Shown here in pieces: positions 24,709-36,615 of a stretch of 64,000 nucleotides of DNA. Below the pieces are notes generated by a model. It was not told where the DNA came from and searched no databases. It worked only from the letters and a program-made list of their open reading frames with translations. The stretch's first letter is position 1, and each line of letters starts with the position of its first letter. The stretch lies in the NCBI GenBank assembly GCA_037074705.1, contig CM073591.1, positions 92,043,532 to 92,107,531 of the forward strand, in the 5' to 3' direction. Position numbers and translations under genes: made by a program. This DNA comes from Zhengitettix transpicula (taxonomy: Eukaryota > Arthropoda > Insecta > Orthoptera > Tetrigidae).

Positions 24709-27690
24709 ACTAGCTGGGTGCCCGGCGTTGCCCGAGATGTCATTTATCTATAACCATCCATAAGACTCCAATTTTGGTTACTTTTGCGCTATTTTTATGT
24801 AAAGCTCCTCGAACCCTATCCCTAAATGTGCTCACCTCCCATGACGAAGGGGGATGAAGTCATTGACTAAATATATCGCCCGTTTTTACATGTTAGAAGA
24901 TGACCACCCCCACAAATATGCGATAATGAAAAATAATGTATTCCACGCAAAAATCGGCCGATTACATTGTCTGAAAATTTATTCCCTCGCCCAACAACTC
25001 CCAAACCCGCCGCGTTACCCAGGTTGTCACAATTAGATTCAGCGACATTCATAGTCTCGGAATTGATTCGATTCTCAGTTGTTTTTGCGGGATTTTATTT
25101 AACGTACCTCCACCCCACCCCTAAGCTTGCTCCCCTCACAGGGGTTAAATTATACACAAACAACATCGGTATAAATACTATCAAAGTAATTAACCCCAGG
25201 AAATAATTATCGCAAATATCGACCGTTTAACATGTTTGAAATTTTTCACCCCCGACCACTCCCGCTTCGGGGACTTAAACGGTCAAGTTTAATGCCATAA
25301 TTAAACACAGTGACAATCCTGATAGTTTCTGGCTTATTTTTATCTAATGCTACTTCCACGCCAACCCTTAAGGGTGCACCCTTCCGAGTCCGAAAGGGGT
25401 TGAAATTACACACAGAGAACATGTAGGGAAATTTTATTAATCTAATTCATCCCGAAATATATTTAATTGACGAAAAAAAAGCCGGTCAACTCATCCCAAC
25501 CCAGCCGATACCCGCGCGTTGTCCAGATTGTCATAAATAAATTTAGCGACATCCATTACCTTCGATTTGACTCGAATCTCGGTTGTTTTCCCGTTATTTT
25601 CAAGGAAATTAATCAAACACGGTGACAATCCCGATAGTTTCTGGTTTCTTTTTATGTAATGTTGCTTCACGCCCACCCTTATGGGTCCGAAAGGGGTTGA
25701 AATTACACACAGAGAACATGTAGGGAAATTTTATTAATCTAATTCATCCCGAAATATATTTAATTGACGAAAAAAAGCCGGTCAACTCATCCCAACCCAG
25801 CCGATACCCGCGCGTTGTCCAGATTGTCATAAATAAATTCAGGGACATCCATGACCTTCGATTTGACTCGAATCTCGGTTGTTTTCCCGTTATTTTCAAG
25901 GAAATTAATTAAACTCAGTGACAATCCCGATAGTTTCTGGTTTCTTTTTATGTAATGCTACTTCACGCCCACCCTTATGGGTCCGAAAGGGGTTGAAATT
26001 ACACACAGATAACATGTAGGGAAATTTTATTAATCTAATTCATCCCGAAATATATTTAATTGACGAAAAAAAAGCCGGTCAACTCATCCCAACCCAGCCG
26101 ATACCCGCGCGTTGTCCAGATTGTCATAAATAAATTCAGGGACATCCATTACCTTCGATTTGACTCGAATCTCGGTTGTTTTCCCGTTATTTTCAAGGAA
26201 ATTAATTAAACTCAGTGACAATCCCGATAGTTTCTGGTTTCTTTTTATGTAATGCTACTTCACGCCCACCCTTAAGGGTGCACCCTTATGAGTCCGAAAG
26301 GGGTTGAAATTATACACAGAGAACATGTAGGAAAATTTTATTAATCTAATTCATCCCTAAATATATTTAATTGACGCAAAAAACAGCCGGTCAACTCATC
26401 CCAACCCAGCCGATACCCGCGCGTTGTCCAGATTGTCATAAATAAATTCAGGGACATCCATTACCTTCGATTTGACTCGAATCTCGGTTGTTTTCCCGTT
26501 ATTTTCAAGGAAATTAATTAAACTCAGTGACAATCCCGATAGTTTCTGGTTTCTTTTTATGTAATGCTACTTCACGCCCACCCTTAAATGTGCACCCTTA
26601 TGAGTCCGAAAGGGGTTGAAATTATACACAGAGAACATGTAGGGAAATTTTATTAATGCAATTCATCCGGAAATATATTTAATCGACGCATAAAACAGCC
26701 GGTCAACTCATCTCAACCCAGCCGATACCCGCGCATTGTCCAGATTGTCATCCATTACCTTCGATTTGACTCGAATCTCGGTTGTTTTCCCATTATTTCC
26801 AAAAAATCCCCTCCAGCCCCACCCCTCTCATGCCTACAAACAACATCGGTAGAAATACTATCAACGTCAATGGTCCCGGCAGTTATATATTCCACGCTAA
26901 TATCGATGATTTAACATGTTAGAAAATTTCCATCCCATCCACTCCCGCCCATTGGGGCTAAATGGCCAATTTGATGCTATAATTGAACTGGACGACATCC
27001 ATAACCTTGGATTTGACTCCAATCTCGGTTGTATTCGCGTTATTTTATTGCAGTGTTCCTCCACCCAACACCTAAAAGTGCTCTACTGATAATCCCGACC
27101 CGCTTCTGGGGGTGGTAGACGCGTCTCAGCCCAACTGTCGGTAGAAACACTATCAATATCTGTGACCCCTAAAAATATTTATCCGACTGAAATATCGACT
27201 GTTTTAGCATGTTTAAATATTTAAACCCCCGTCCGCCCCCGCTTCTGGAAGTGGTAGACACGTCTCACACCGACAGTGTTTGTTTCCTAGTCGCAAAGAA
27301 CACGTGTACGAAATTTGGTGAAATTTGATCCACCGGTATAGATTTGTATTCTCCACCCCAAACGGTAGGGGTGCTCTTTCCCCAGAGTGTAGAGGTTGAA
27401 AATTATATTCAGGTATCATCAGTGGAAACACAAAAAATATCTTTGACCCCTAAAAATATTTGACCGACTGAAATATCGACTGTTTAAGCATGTATAAATA
27501 TTTCCACCCCCGTCCACCCCCGCTTCTGGGGGTGGTAGACGCGTCTCACCCCGACAGTGTTTGTTTCATGGTCGCAAAGAACACGTGTACGAAATTTGGT
27601 GAAATTTTCTCCAGCGGTGTAGATTTGTATAACGAACATACAAATATACAAACATACAAATATACATACATACACTCATTTTTATTTATA
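24709..27690 (+). mobile_element. family T element, copy 3a (about 3 kb, expanded by internal tandem repeats)
   Basis: It has the full head, ACTAGCTGGGTGCCCGGCG, and ends with GTAGATTTGTATAACGAAC, an (ACATACAAAT)n tail and a TTTTTATTTATA end near 27690. Between lie diverged monomers, a compact array of about 300-bp units (25312-26790) and 281-bp units near the tail. Copy 1 is only 0.86 kb, so the size difference is internal duplication. No protein is encoded. Confidence 0.65.
25312..26790. repeat. tandem array of about 300-bp monomers (five units)
   Basis: The landmark GACAATCC(C/T)GATAG starts at 25312, 25624, 25920, 26217 and 26529, giving unit lengths of 312, 296, 297 and 312 bp. Most units are nearly identical, so the amplification is recent. 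The long units carry extra sequence around AAGGGTGCACCCTT or its relatives; the short units have lost it. Confidence 0.9.
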
Positions 27691-28980
27691 AAATTAAACG
27701 TCGTTATTAATGGAAATAACATCGGTTAAAATAGTATGAACAACACCACCCCTAAATCTGCTACTTTCCCGTGGTGGAAAGGGTTGAATTTTTACTCATA
27801 TCACATCGGTAGAAACACTATTAATCTAGTTTACCCATAAGCACATAACATTTTGGCAGTTTTAGAATAATAGACAATTCTCACCCCCAGCCCTAAGCAA
27901 GCTCACCACTAATGTCTAAAGGGATTTATCTTTTCAACAACACCCGTTGAAATAGTATTCACGTAATTCTCCTCCAAGAACGCGCAAGAACTGACTATTT
28001 ATCTCCCCTTCCAACCCCCACCCTTTCGGGTTAAATGGGCAATTAAAAATATTTATCCGAAGTAAACTCACTGACATCCATAACCTTCGATTTGACTCCA
28101 AACTCGGTTGTATTTGCGTTATTTTTCTGTAAAGCAACTCAACCCCAAACTCTAAGGGTGCTCTTTTCCCAGGGCGTAGGAGATGAATATTATATTTAGA
28201 TAACATCGGTAGAAACACATACAATATCTTTGACCCCAAAAATATTTATCCAAATCCAATACCTGCTGTTTCAGCATGTTAAAGTATTTCAACCCCCGTC
28301 CACTTCCGCTTCTGGGGTTGGTAGACGCGTCTCATCCCGACAGTGTTGTTTTCCTGGTCGCAAAGAACCCGTGTACGAAATTTGGTGAAATTTGCTCCAG
28401 CGGTGTAGATTTGTATTCTCCACCCCAAACGCTAGGGGTGCTCTTTCGCCAGGGTGTAGAGGTTGAAAATTATATTCAGATATCATCAGTGGAAAGACTA
28501 TAAATATCTTTGACCCCTAAAAATATTTATCCGACTGAAATATCGACTGTTTTAGCATGTTCAAATATTTCCACCCCCGTCCACCCCCGCTTCTGGGGGT
28601 GGTAGGCGCGTCTCACCCCGACAGTGTTTGTTTCCTGGTCGCAAAGAACACGTGCACGAAATTTTGTGAAATTTTAACCACCGGTATAGATTTGTATTCT
28701 CCACCCCAAACGCTAGGGCTGCTCTTTCCCCAGGGTGTAGGGGATGAAAATTATATTCAGAAAACATCGGTAGAAACACCATCAATATCTTGGACCCCTA
28801 AAAATTATTATCCGACTAAAATATCGGCTGTTTTAGCATGTTTAAATATTTCAACCCCCTTGCACCCCCGCTTCTGGGGGTGGTAGACATGTCTCACCCC
28901 GACAGTGTTTGTTTCCTGGTCGTAAAGAACACGTGTACGAAATTTGGTGAAATTTGCTCTACCGGTGTAGATTTGTATTA
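27101..28980. repeat. 281-bp tandem monomers of family T
   Basis: The landmark CGCTTCTGG starts at 27240 and 27521, then at 28307, 28588 and 28869: a spacing of exactly 281 bp in three intervals. A partial unit starts at 27101. The 27521-28307 interval (786 bp) is broken by the end of copy 3a and by diverged monomers. Each unit includes GTCTCACCCCGACAGTGTTT, TTTGTTTCCTGGTCGCAAAG and GTAGATTTGTATTCTCCACC or close variants. Confidence 0.88.
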
Positions 28981-29083
28981 CGAACATACAAACATACAAA
29001 CAAACATACAAACATACAAACATACAAACAAACATACAAACAAACATACAAACAAACATACATACACTCTTTTTTATTTATAA
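27691..29083 (+). mobile_element. family T element, copy 3b, headless
   Basis: It follows copy 3a directly, has no ACTAGCTG head, and ends in a long (ACATACAAACA)n tail (28981-29068) and TTTTTTATTTATA. It contains three 281-bp monomers before the tail. It could be a second insertion into the tail of copy 3a, or a duplicated 3' half. Confidence 0.6.
28981..29068. repeat. (ACATACAA)n simple tail
   Basis: Short repeats of CATACAAA and CATACAAACAAA that end family T copy 3b. Copies 1 and 3a have shorter versions of the same tail. Confidence 0.85.
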
Positions 29084-29535
29084 GATAAACCCACCCGTTA
29101 CATTACCAAATGAAAACCGGCTGATAACGTTTCGCTACACCTTATAATCCGTAATTATTGGCTGCAAAATAATTACGCCAATCTATACCCTTACACCAAA
29201 TTTAACAATAATGAGATTTTCCGTTGAATATTGAACATGCTACAATTTCTTAGAAGAAAGCACTAGTATATCCTATCATTCCAACAATTGAAAGGACGTC
29301 AAGAAAATTCCATTGCCAACAAGAACCCAGTAAGTGTTATAAATGATTACAATATCACTCCAGAAAGTATGATTGAAATAGTAGAGGATATCTACCCCCT
29401 GATAAAGGACAAAGGTATAAAGGCAAAACCACCTAGGATGAGAAAAAAACATACGAAAACAGATAATGACAGATACATCAGGACCTGAGTCATCGAATTA
29501 GAAATAATCGCAAGGATGTCTACAATGGAATATGA

Positions 29536-29840
29536 ATGGATTTCTGTGATATCCTCCATCCCAAGGAATTTGCTAGACGTCAACAGGTCGTAGTATTTAG
29601 GATCAGATCATTGCACACTAATCTAACGCTTACTTGTTTGTTCTTCAGATCTCCTCAGCCAATCTGTCCCTTATGCAGTGTCATCCTAACGATCCTCCAC
29701 ATCACCTTACATTGTTCCATCTTCGAAAAGGAAAAAGAAGTCACAATCGCAGATTTCTGCTCATCGCAGGACGCCATAAGGGAAATGCTGAAGTTCACTG
29801 AAATAACTGGATTACAATTAACAGTAAATAATATAATTAA
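29536..29840 (+). pseudogene. LINE ORF2 C-terminal fragment with CCHC-type knuckle
   Basis: The frame at 29536-29889 reads RRQQVVVFRIRSLHTNLTL, then PICPLC, a His and LHC with the spacing of the C-terminal zinc knuckle of I/R1/Jockey-group LINE polyproteins. The part before it matches the arginine-rich RLRIGHT-like stretch that precedes the knuckle in those proteins. The catalytic domains are missing. The upstream frame at 29288-29488 is not clearly part of the same element. Confidence 0.6.
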
Positions 29841-30554
29841 GAATAATTGTATCAAGATTAAGGAAATTGTCATCAATAATAAGTTGTAAATATGAAAATA
29901 CAATGACAGAAGGAGTCGCTCATGACCTTAATGGTTCATGCGACGGTAAATAAGGTCTAATAAAAAAAGCGTCGCAATATTATTGGCACAGATCGCTTTA
30001 GTATTTAATATATTTCTTAGAATGTGTGAAAATACCCCAGTGTGTTGTCCTGAAAAGCATAACCGAATAAAACAACAGGATTCATCATTTTTGCAGAAAA
30101 TTGAAATAATATTATCTTTCCATTTCAATTTCAGACCGCCGTTTAGGACTATATTTTTTTTACAAACTAGTCTTTTTTCCTGTAGACTAAGAGTATTTGC
30201 AGTAAACTACAATTTCAGCTGATTTTCTTTCAACTCTTAACATTCAAGAGTTCATTAACGTTTTAGAGTTCTCGTAACTTACCAAACGTCGAAAAATATT
30301 ATATTCGACGCTTACTTTCTGTGTGTTTTGTCTTACGAAATAGCAGATAAGAATAATTTCTGACACAGGAATATTTAAACAGCAGAAGTATTCCATGGGA
30401 ATAAAATTGTAAACATTTATTTGGCAACCTTGGTGCCACTTTTAATATTCAACATAAAATAGCTTTACACGTTAAACAGTTTATGGACTGTGGCTCCTTC
30501 TCTTAGGAGAGCTCACTTTTTGTGCACATATTGTGTCGATATACAAACACATTT

Positions 30555-30606
30555 TGTTATATATGTATATATACATACATATATATATATGCATACATAT
30601 ATATAT

Positions 30607-30649
<43 letters not shown>

Positions 30650-30650
30650 C
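30555..30650. repeat. TA/CATA then (GATA)n microsatellite
   Basis: An alternating TATA/CATA run is followed by about eleven GATA repeats (30607-30650). Confidence 0.9.
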
Positions 30651-31520
30651 CGGTTCTGACATATTTTGAACAATTTTCTCTGTGATCGTGCCGTATTTTA
30701 ATTCGTAAAATTTTAAAACAATAATTCGCAGTTCGTATTACATAATTATTAGTGAGTGTGACGCATCCTCTACTCCTAACACAACAGGCGAAAGAAAGTG
30801 CAGGGAATATTTTCATCAAGCTGTCAGAAATCTATTTATAATTTTGGATATAAACTGTTGAAATCTTGCTTATTTGCCCTTCAATTTTTGACATGTTACT
30901 GTACCGACGAAAAATTAAACGTTTCAGTCAAAACAATAACAATTTGAAATTGAATTTATTGGTGATTTTTTAACGTAATTCTTCCTCCCTCATTACGTTT
31001 CCTCGTTGAGAAGAATTACGTACGGCTGAATTTCTAGCGAAAAATGAGGAATTCATGAATTTGCAACACGGCAGGCGCGTGATTGATCTGTTTGTTAGAA
31101 CTCTGTAACTGCTGTGCACTCCGAATGTAATGTGGACAGAGAGATGAACGATATCCGCCACGTCAATTGCTGTGCATCGGTATAATTGAAATGCGTAATA
31201 AATCATTTTAAAGTATTGGTGCAATATCTCCTACGTTCTGCATTTATTTGTATTATCTATTAGTGACTTCAATAGTTTTGCCCTTTTCAACATTTCCCTT
31301 TGATCGAGATCCAGCAAATTAAATATCAACGAATGGCACCGATGATAATGTCCAAAATAATTTACTGCCAACGCCGCATATTCTTTAGAGAACTTAAATA
31401 TTTGAGTGAAAGTGTATAAAAGGAACTCTTTTCATAATCATTGAACTATGTGAAACTTCAAGGAGGACTAATAACTTTTATTGACATTATCTATCTGACT
31501 AATTGAATGCACTGAGTCGC
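30651..31520. other. non-coding DNA
   Basis: No gene or classifiable repeat seen. Confidence 0.4.
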
Positions 31521-31526
31521 ATTAGA

Positions 31527-32612
31527 GGATAGATAGATAGATAGATAGATAGATTTATTCACCATTAGCCCTCTAAAGAGGAAATAGGATTCGTCACAAA
31601 TGTACAGTAGATAAATTGCATATAAACTTATAATACACAAAAACACACACAAAAATTCATATCTGTTTATATTAGTCTAGTCACTACAATCATACACACT
31701 ATTTTTAGGAAACACGCACACGACACAAATCACTTCCTGGTATTCATCTCCTGTCGCTAGGTACGGAGGGATGTCGTCATAGATATTTACTAAAACAGAA
31801 AGCAGAGGCAGGAAAACAGAACCAAAAGGGGAAAACTGGACAAACTATTTACATATTTATAGCATATTCGGCAATTTTGTAGGCAAGGCAGTTCAACGAA
31901 TGTCAGACCGATTCAAAAATTCGTGTACGGAGTAATAAGTTCCATTGACAAGGTAAGTTTTACACTCCTTTACGAATAAGTTGTAGTTGTTGATGTTCTT
32001 TACATGATCAGGAAGGCTGTTAAATAGTGCGATACCGGAATAATGAACGCTAGACTCATAGAGACTGAGGCTGTGCTTGTCAGACCTAAGAACTGAACGG
32101 TTTCTTGTGTCATAGCCATGATTGTCCCCGTTACTTGCAAAAAGGTTCATGTTGCGTTTAACAAATTTTAGTATTTCTAATATGTAAGCGCTAGGTAGAG
32201 TCAGAATATGGAGTCTTTTGAACAGCGGCCTGCAGCTTTCTCTAGCATCTGAATCTGATATAATTCTAATGGCTCGTTTTTGCAGTTTGAAGACATCCAC
32301 ACTACGAGAACAATTGCCCCAGTTGGCAATACCGTAACACATATGTGAATGAAAGTAGGCAAAGTAGACTAGTGAAGCAGTTTTGGTATCAACTTGTTGC
32401 GTCAATAGTCTCAATGAGTAACAAACAGAACTAAGTTTGCGCACGAGGCGATCAATGTGCAAGTTCCATTTTAATTTCATGTCGACTTGCAAGCCGAGGA
32501 AAGTCGCATGATCAGAGAACTTATCCGTTACGATGTTGTTGGTTTCTGTTGTAAAACGAACTAACTTAGTTTTCTGTACATTCAGGAAGCACCTCCTCCA
32601 AGTTATAGTAGT
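31527..32612 (-). mobile_element. Jockey-like LINE, 5'-truncated
   Basis: The minus-strand frame 31893-32627 encodes the C-terminal third of a non-LTR reverse transcriptase. It starts at LNVQKTKL (the end of the catalytic region), continues with FLGLQVDMKLKW, and then HSHMCYGIANWGNC, LQKRAIRII, YDTRNRS and IALFNSLPDHVK. These are typical of the Jockey clade thumb and C-terminal region. The frame is uninterrupted for about 230 codons, so this is one of the younger copies. The 5' break is at about 32600. The 3' UTR runs to 31527, holds a CCTC/GAGG hairpin near 31570 and ends in (TCTA)n on the minus strand. Confidence 0.85.
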
Positions 32613-32616
32613 ATAG

Positions 32617-32740
32617 TGTTTATTCAATTGTTATACAAATTACTTGTCCTTATAGGACACATTGTAAGCAAAATGAATTGATAAAAAATGTGGAGCATGT
32701 GACAATCAATAATGTGTACTTATTCTGTGCAGTGGCTCTC
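32617..32740 (-). mobile_element. second LINE 3' end, adjacent
   Basis: The minus strand ends GAATAAACACTATA after a hairpin GTCC/GGAC (about 32645-32662), the same terminal layout as the neighbouring Jockey-like element. It lies directly upstream of that element's 5' break, so the younger copy probably inserted at or in this one. Confidence 0.45.
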
Positions 32741-32829
32741 TCTCTCTCTCTCTCTCTCCCCTCTCCCTCCCACCTCTCCCTCTCCCCCCTCTCCCTCTCC
32801 CTCTATCCCCTCCCCCCTCTCTCTCTCTA
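32740..32829. repeat. polypyrimidine (CT)n/(CCCTCT)n tract
   Basis: About 90 bases with almost only C and T on the plus strand, with mirror-like stretches. It separates the LINE 3' end from the LTR unit at 32839. Confidence 0.9.
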
Positions 32830-32838
32830 AAACTATAT

Positions 32839-33875
32839 TGTAGAGATCCCCAATGTGTAATGAAAGATTTTTTATTATTTCGTTAATATTTGTAGTGTCG
32901 GCGTAATATTGAGGCCATATTATTGTAGTAACAGTCAGCGAGGCGCAAGAATGTGGGGATTGGAATGTTTCCAGTCTCTATTGTTGTCGGCGGCATGTGA
33001 GTTATGAGAGCTTTGACGAAACAGTTGTCGACGCTGGGCAGTGATTGAGTAACGGTCGAGTTGAGTCCGTAATGGGAGACCCGCTGATGATGGTCATCCA
33101 GTTCGTATCGAAAACCGACCGAAAGTGGTCGCATTCAGCCTAGGATATTGAATAACCAGTAAAGTAAAGTCGAAAGATACATGTAGGACGAATAAGTTCT
33201 TGAACGAATGTTGGAGACGTGTCCTGTGGTCAGTTGGCTGGAGAATTAAAAAAGTAAAACTAAAGCTGAGTGCTGATTTAGGTTGGGAACAGTGAATATC
33301 ATGTCTGTTAAATAAAGTTCTTTTAAATAACCAGTGAAGTATATAAACAGCGTGGAATGAGAGCAGCTCTGATAATCAGGTATGCAAAAGAATTTCAAGG
33401 TAAACCTTAAATAAAAATTTATTACCGACAGAATTATTTAAATTTCATTCGGTTTCTTTAATCTTTTTAGATTTATCCGGATTTTAGATTTGTTTAGATT
33501 TTTTGTCAACATTTTCTTCTAATTTAATTATTATTTTTGTAACATTTTGGTTTTCATTTTATTTGGTGATAATTGCAAATTACTGTGACAATTAGATGTC
33601 CAATAAGCGGCCCTGAGGTATTAAGAATTTCTTTAAAACCTTTGGCAAAGATTAAAAATTTATGTACAGATTCCAAACTAAATAGAAATTTGTATTAAAT
33701 GTTTTATCTTTAAAGGTTGTTAAAATTCATTTGTAAATCCCATTAATTATCCACTTCGTGCCGGCATTGTTAGTCTACCATTACAGTTTTTGTAATTATT
33801 TCTTTAAATTATGTATTACATTAATTTGACGCCGCAACGTGAGTTTTATTTTATTTTATTAATTTGTTTACCACA
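32839..33875 (+). mobile_element. solo LTR-like unit (family delta, copy 1, about 1.04 kb)
   Basis: It starts TGTAGAGATCCCCAATG after ACTATAT and ends TTTGTTTACCACA before ATATATAT. Landmarks shared with the units at 37074 and 37910 are a GTAATATT block and TATTGTAG near the start, AAGAATGTGG about 100 bp in, and GCGGCCCTGA about 300 bp from the end. It has no coding sequence. The central part at 33083-33112 contains CTGATGATGGTC and GACCGAAAG. Confidence 0.6.
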
Positions 33876-33879
33876 ATAT

Positions 33880-35510
33880 ATATTTTTATCGTCGTATTCT
33901 CACATTTTAGCGGTAGTACTGGCTTTAATCTTTGTATCTTTTCCGATACTCTATGTCTGGTTTTAGAATATCAGAATTCTTCTCTAAAACGAAATACGAT
34001 AAAAAGGAGCTACAGATAAATAAAAATAATAGTTCTAAGAGAGTTTTTATCTTTTATTCTACGTTCATTCACTTTAAAATGAAAAGTTGAACTTGCAAAT
34101 AATTGTCGGCATACAGGATATTGAATACCGTGGCTCAGCATTTAGTATAAAGAGATATATTCATAAAAAAGAAGATTAACTTTTGATAGAATTGTACACC
34201 CATAAAGTATTAAATATTGCGACACTGTGTTTAATAAACTCCTGAAAGTTTTTAAATGATTATAAACAAGGCTTTGAGAATATGGTACAAAATCAGTGTG
34301 ATTTATTTATTGGCAATATTTAGTAGTTAGTCAGTTCATTTCACTTGCCGAGGACTTTCGGGTTGAGCCCCAACTTTCAATTTCTGGCCTATTACTGAGC
34401 TGGGCCGGGTAACCCAAAACGTCCGGAAGGGGAAGTTTGGTTATTACAATAAGTCCTATTCTCCATAAAATGTGGAGAATATGATTTATTTTTAATACAC
34501 AACAGGTAAAATAAATCCATAAGATATGGAGAATGTGTTATTGTAATACGCAACTGGTAAAATTCCGAAAAATGTTGATTTGTAAAGAAAAATTAGTTTT
34601 TGGTTTGTTTGTGAGGTTATAGTTAGTATATATACCTGTAACAAATTACTGTAGCTAGCGCCGAAAGCTGTGGATGAAAATAAATTCATTGAAGACTTCA
34701 GTGGGTTTTATTAATGAAATATTAACCTGAAAATTTGTTGTTATTAATTACAAACTAATTAAGAATAACATTAAAAAGAAACACATAAACTATCGTGAAT
34801 CAATATTTCCTGGTGAACGAATTGCAATTGCTTTGATGTGTAAGTGTGAGAAATTTTCGGTTTGTGACATAATTCTGGAAGGGGGAAATACCGTACAAGA
34901 TGGAACGCAGCGGGTGGGGGGATAGTTCGTGCAGGTTATGCCCATATCCCACAATGGAAACACGTCCCGCACCTTTCCAGTGGCCGCACTGATGTGAGAG
35001 GCCCTGAAATAAATACAGTACTTTTCCTGTTCAACATCTGTTAAAAAAATTTCTTTGATTTTAAACTAAAGATATACTTTATTCCTTTTTCCGTCAAATA
35101 TAAGATTGAAATAAATATATACCCGGTCTACGCCTGGTAATCAGCTAACAATCCGTATTTCTGCAGCTCCAATCAAAGCCAGACACCGTGAAGGAGCTAA
35201 TAAAAGATTACAAGGTATATAACTATAGTAAAAACTTCATCGTTAAATTAACAAAGGCTTCTCTTGTTTCCATCAGGGTGATCTTGTTAAAAAGAAACGT
35301 TTTAAGGGCTATCACTATCATCGTCTTCTACGTCTTTTAACATCACACGGGTCGAAACCCGTGAAGCCTTTGTTAATGCAATTCACCGGAAAAGCCTTCG
35401 ATCTTCATCGTTAATTTACTGGTAAAGATACTAAAATTTCTCAAGCATGAAAATTTTACCCCCAGTTGTTGACCTTCGGTTTTCTAGGTCGTAATATTTA
35501 CGCTGTAACT
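33880..35510. other. AT-rich non-coding DNA
   Basis: No gene seen. A short imperfect duplication lies near 34493 and 34544 (AATACACAACAGGTAAAAT-like, about 51 bp apart). Confidence 0.4.
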
Positions 35511-35994
35511 CATTTATATATATATATATATATATAAGTTTTTCTTCGTCTTGGAAGTGCTGGTTGTGTGGTCTTGAGAATTCGAAACCGTGCACGTGCG
35601 TGTGGGGGTGGAGAAGACAAATAGTCCCACCCAAGTAATTGCGGGTCATGGCTCGATTGTTGGCTTTGACATGACAGAGTAGTTAGCCATTTGTTGACTA
35701 CGGAACTGCAGCTGCGTAATATAAATCTTGTGATAATGGAAGAATCTGTCAACTAGCATTTGCGACGAAGTTTTCGAACAATGGAAAAAGTAAAAGTAAG
35801 GGAGGATATAAGGGAGGAGATAAGCTTTTAAACAGGAGTTGTTCAGCGCTCACCGAAACTGGTGGATGTGATTAAGAGATACATTGTTTAAGCAGAGTCG
35901 TGGTACGTTGGCTGAGATGACGGTGGCATTAAGGTCGGCGGTCAGAAGGACAGAAAGTTGTCGAAAAATTGCTGTGTAAAATTGTAAGGTAGAA

Positions 35995-36090
35995 ATACAG
36001 CAGAATAAATTCATCGAGATACAGCAGAATAAATTCATCGAGATACAGCAGAATAAATTCATCGAGATACAGCAGAGTAAAGTCGTCGAG
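35995..36090. repeat. 24-bp minisatellite, four units, inside the LTR-like unit
   Basis: ATACAGCAGAATAAATTCAT plus CGAG repeats at 35995, 36019 and 36043, with a variant at 36067. Exact 24-bp spacing keeps an open frame on the minus strand (CCISMNLF repeats), which is a by-product. Confidence 0.9.
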
Positions 36091-36555
36091 ATATAACAAA
36101 CTTTCTTTTTCAAACCAACAGTACTTAGTAGAACCTGTGAATTTAATAGAAGCTGTGAAACCCCCACCACTGTGTTCGAAAGGTAAAAGTATCCTGGGCA
36201 GCCGTAAGTAGCAAGAGAACAGTAATTTTTTTTGTAAACCGACAAATAAGATGTCAGATATCGTTCTTTAGTGTTGATAAAATAAACTGTTTAAATTTAA
36301 AATCCATCTTGTAGTATAAGTTCGTCGATAATTAATTTCGTCTATGTCTAGACGAATAAATATTTCTTTTTAAATTAACTCTAAATTTTGTGTTCTTTTT
36401 AAATGTTCTGCCGTTATCAAACCTAGTTGAGACCCTGAGAGTTTTTTTAAATTAAATTGTATAAATTGTACTAATCTTTTGTTAAATAAAATTGTTTGTT
36501 TGTAAAAGTAAAATAATATTTTATTTAAACGTTCACTTTTTTAATTATTACATAA

Positions 36556-36577
36556 ATGGCTACAACAACGTGGGCAA
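36556..36577 (+). other. PBS-like motif in family gamma
   Basis: ATGGCTACAACAACGTGGGC followed by AAATTAAT, close to the complement of a tRNA-Lys 3' end, three bases after an ATTACA end. Confidence 0.5.
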
Positions 36578-36615
36578 ATTAATAAGTAATTAATTGATCA
36601 TTACAATATATATAT

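Larger units (their letters stand above)
35537..36605 (+). mobile_element. LTR-like unit (family gamma)
   Basis: It is bounded by (TA)n at 35514-35536 and at 36606-36615. The 3' end reads TTAATTATTACA, then a PBS-like motif at 36556-36577, then a second end TCATTACA at 36598-36605. A CCCTGAGAG block lies about 170 bp before the end, as in family alpha. The 5' edge is uncertain because no clear TG start is seen next to the TA tract. Confidence 0.5.

Noticed and set aside
25312..26790. Regular direct repeats considered as a CRISPR array or tandem gene array
   Set aside because: The units are about 300 bp, continuous, without spacers or coding frames; they are satellite-like monomers of a mobile element.
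27213..29059. Many open frames of 60-110 codons on both strands
   Set aside because: They repeat with the 281-bp family T monomers and the (ACATACAA)n tail and encode no domain.
29288..29488. 66-codon frame upstream of the LINE zinc-knuckle fragment
   Set aside because: No recognisable LINE motif; its continuity with the knuckle frame is not supported.
35850..36245. 131-codon frame with CCISMNLF repeats
   Set aside because: A by-product of the 24-bp minisatellite.
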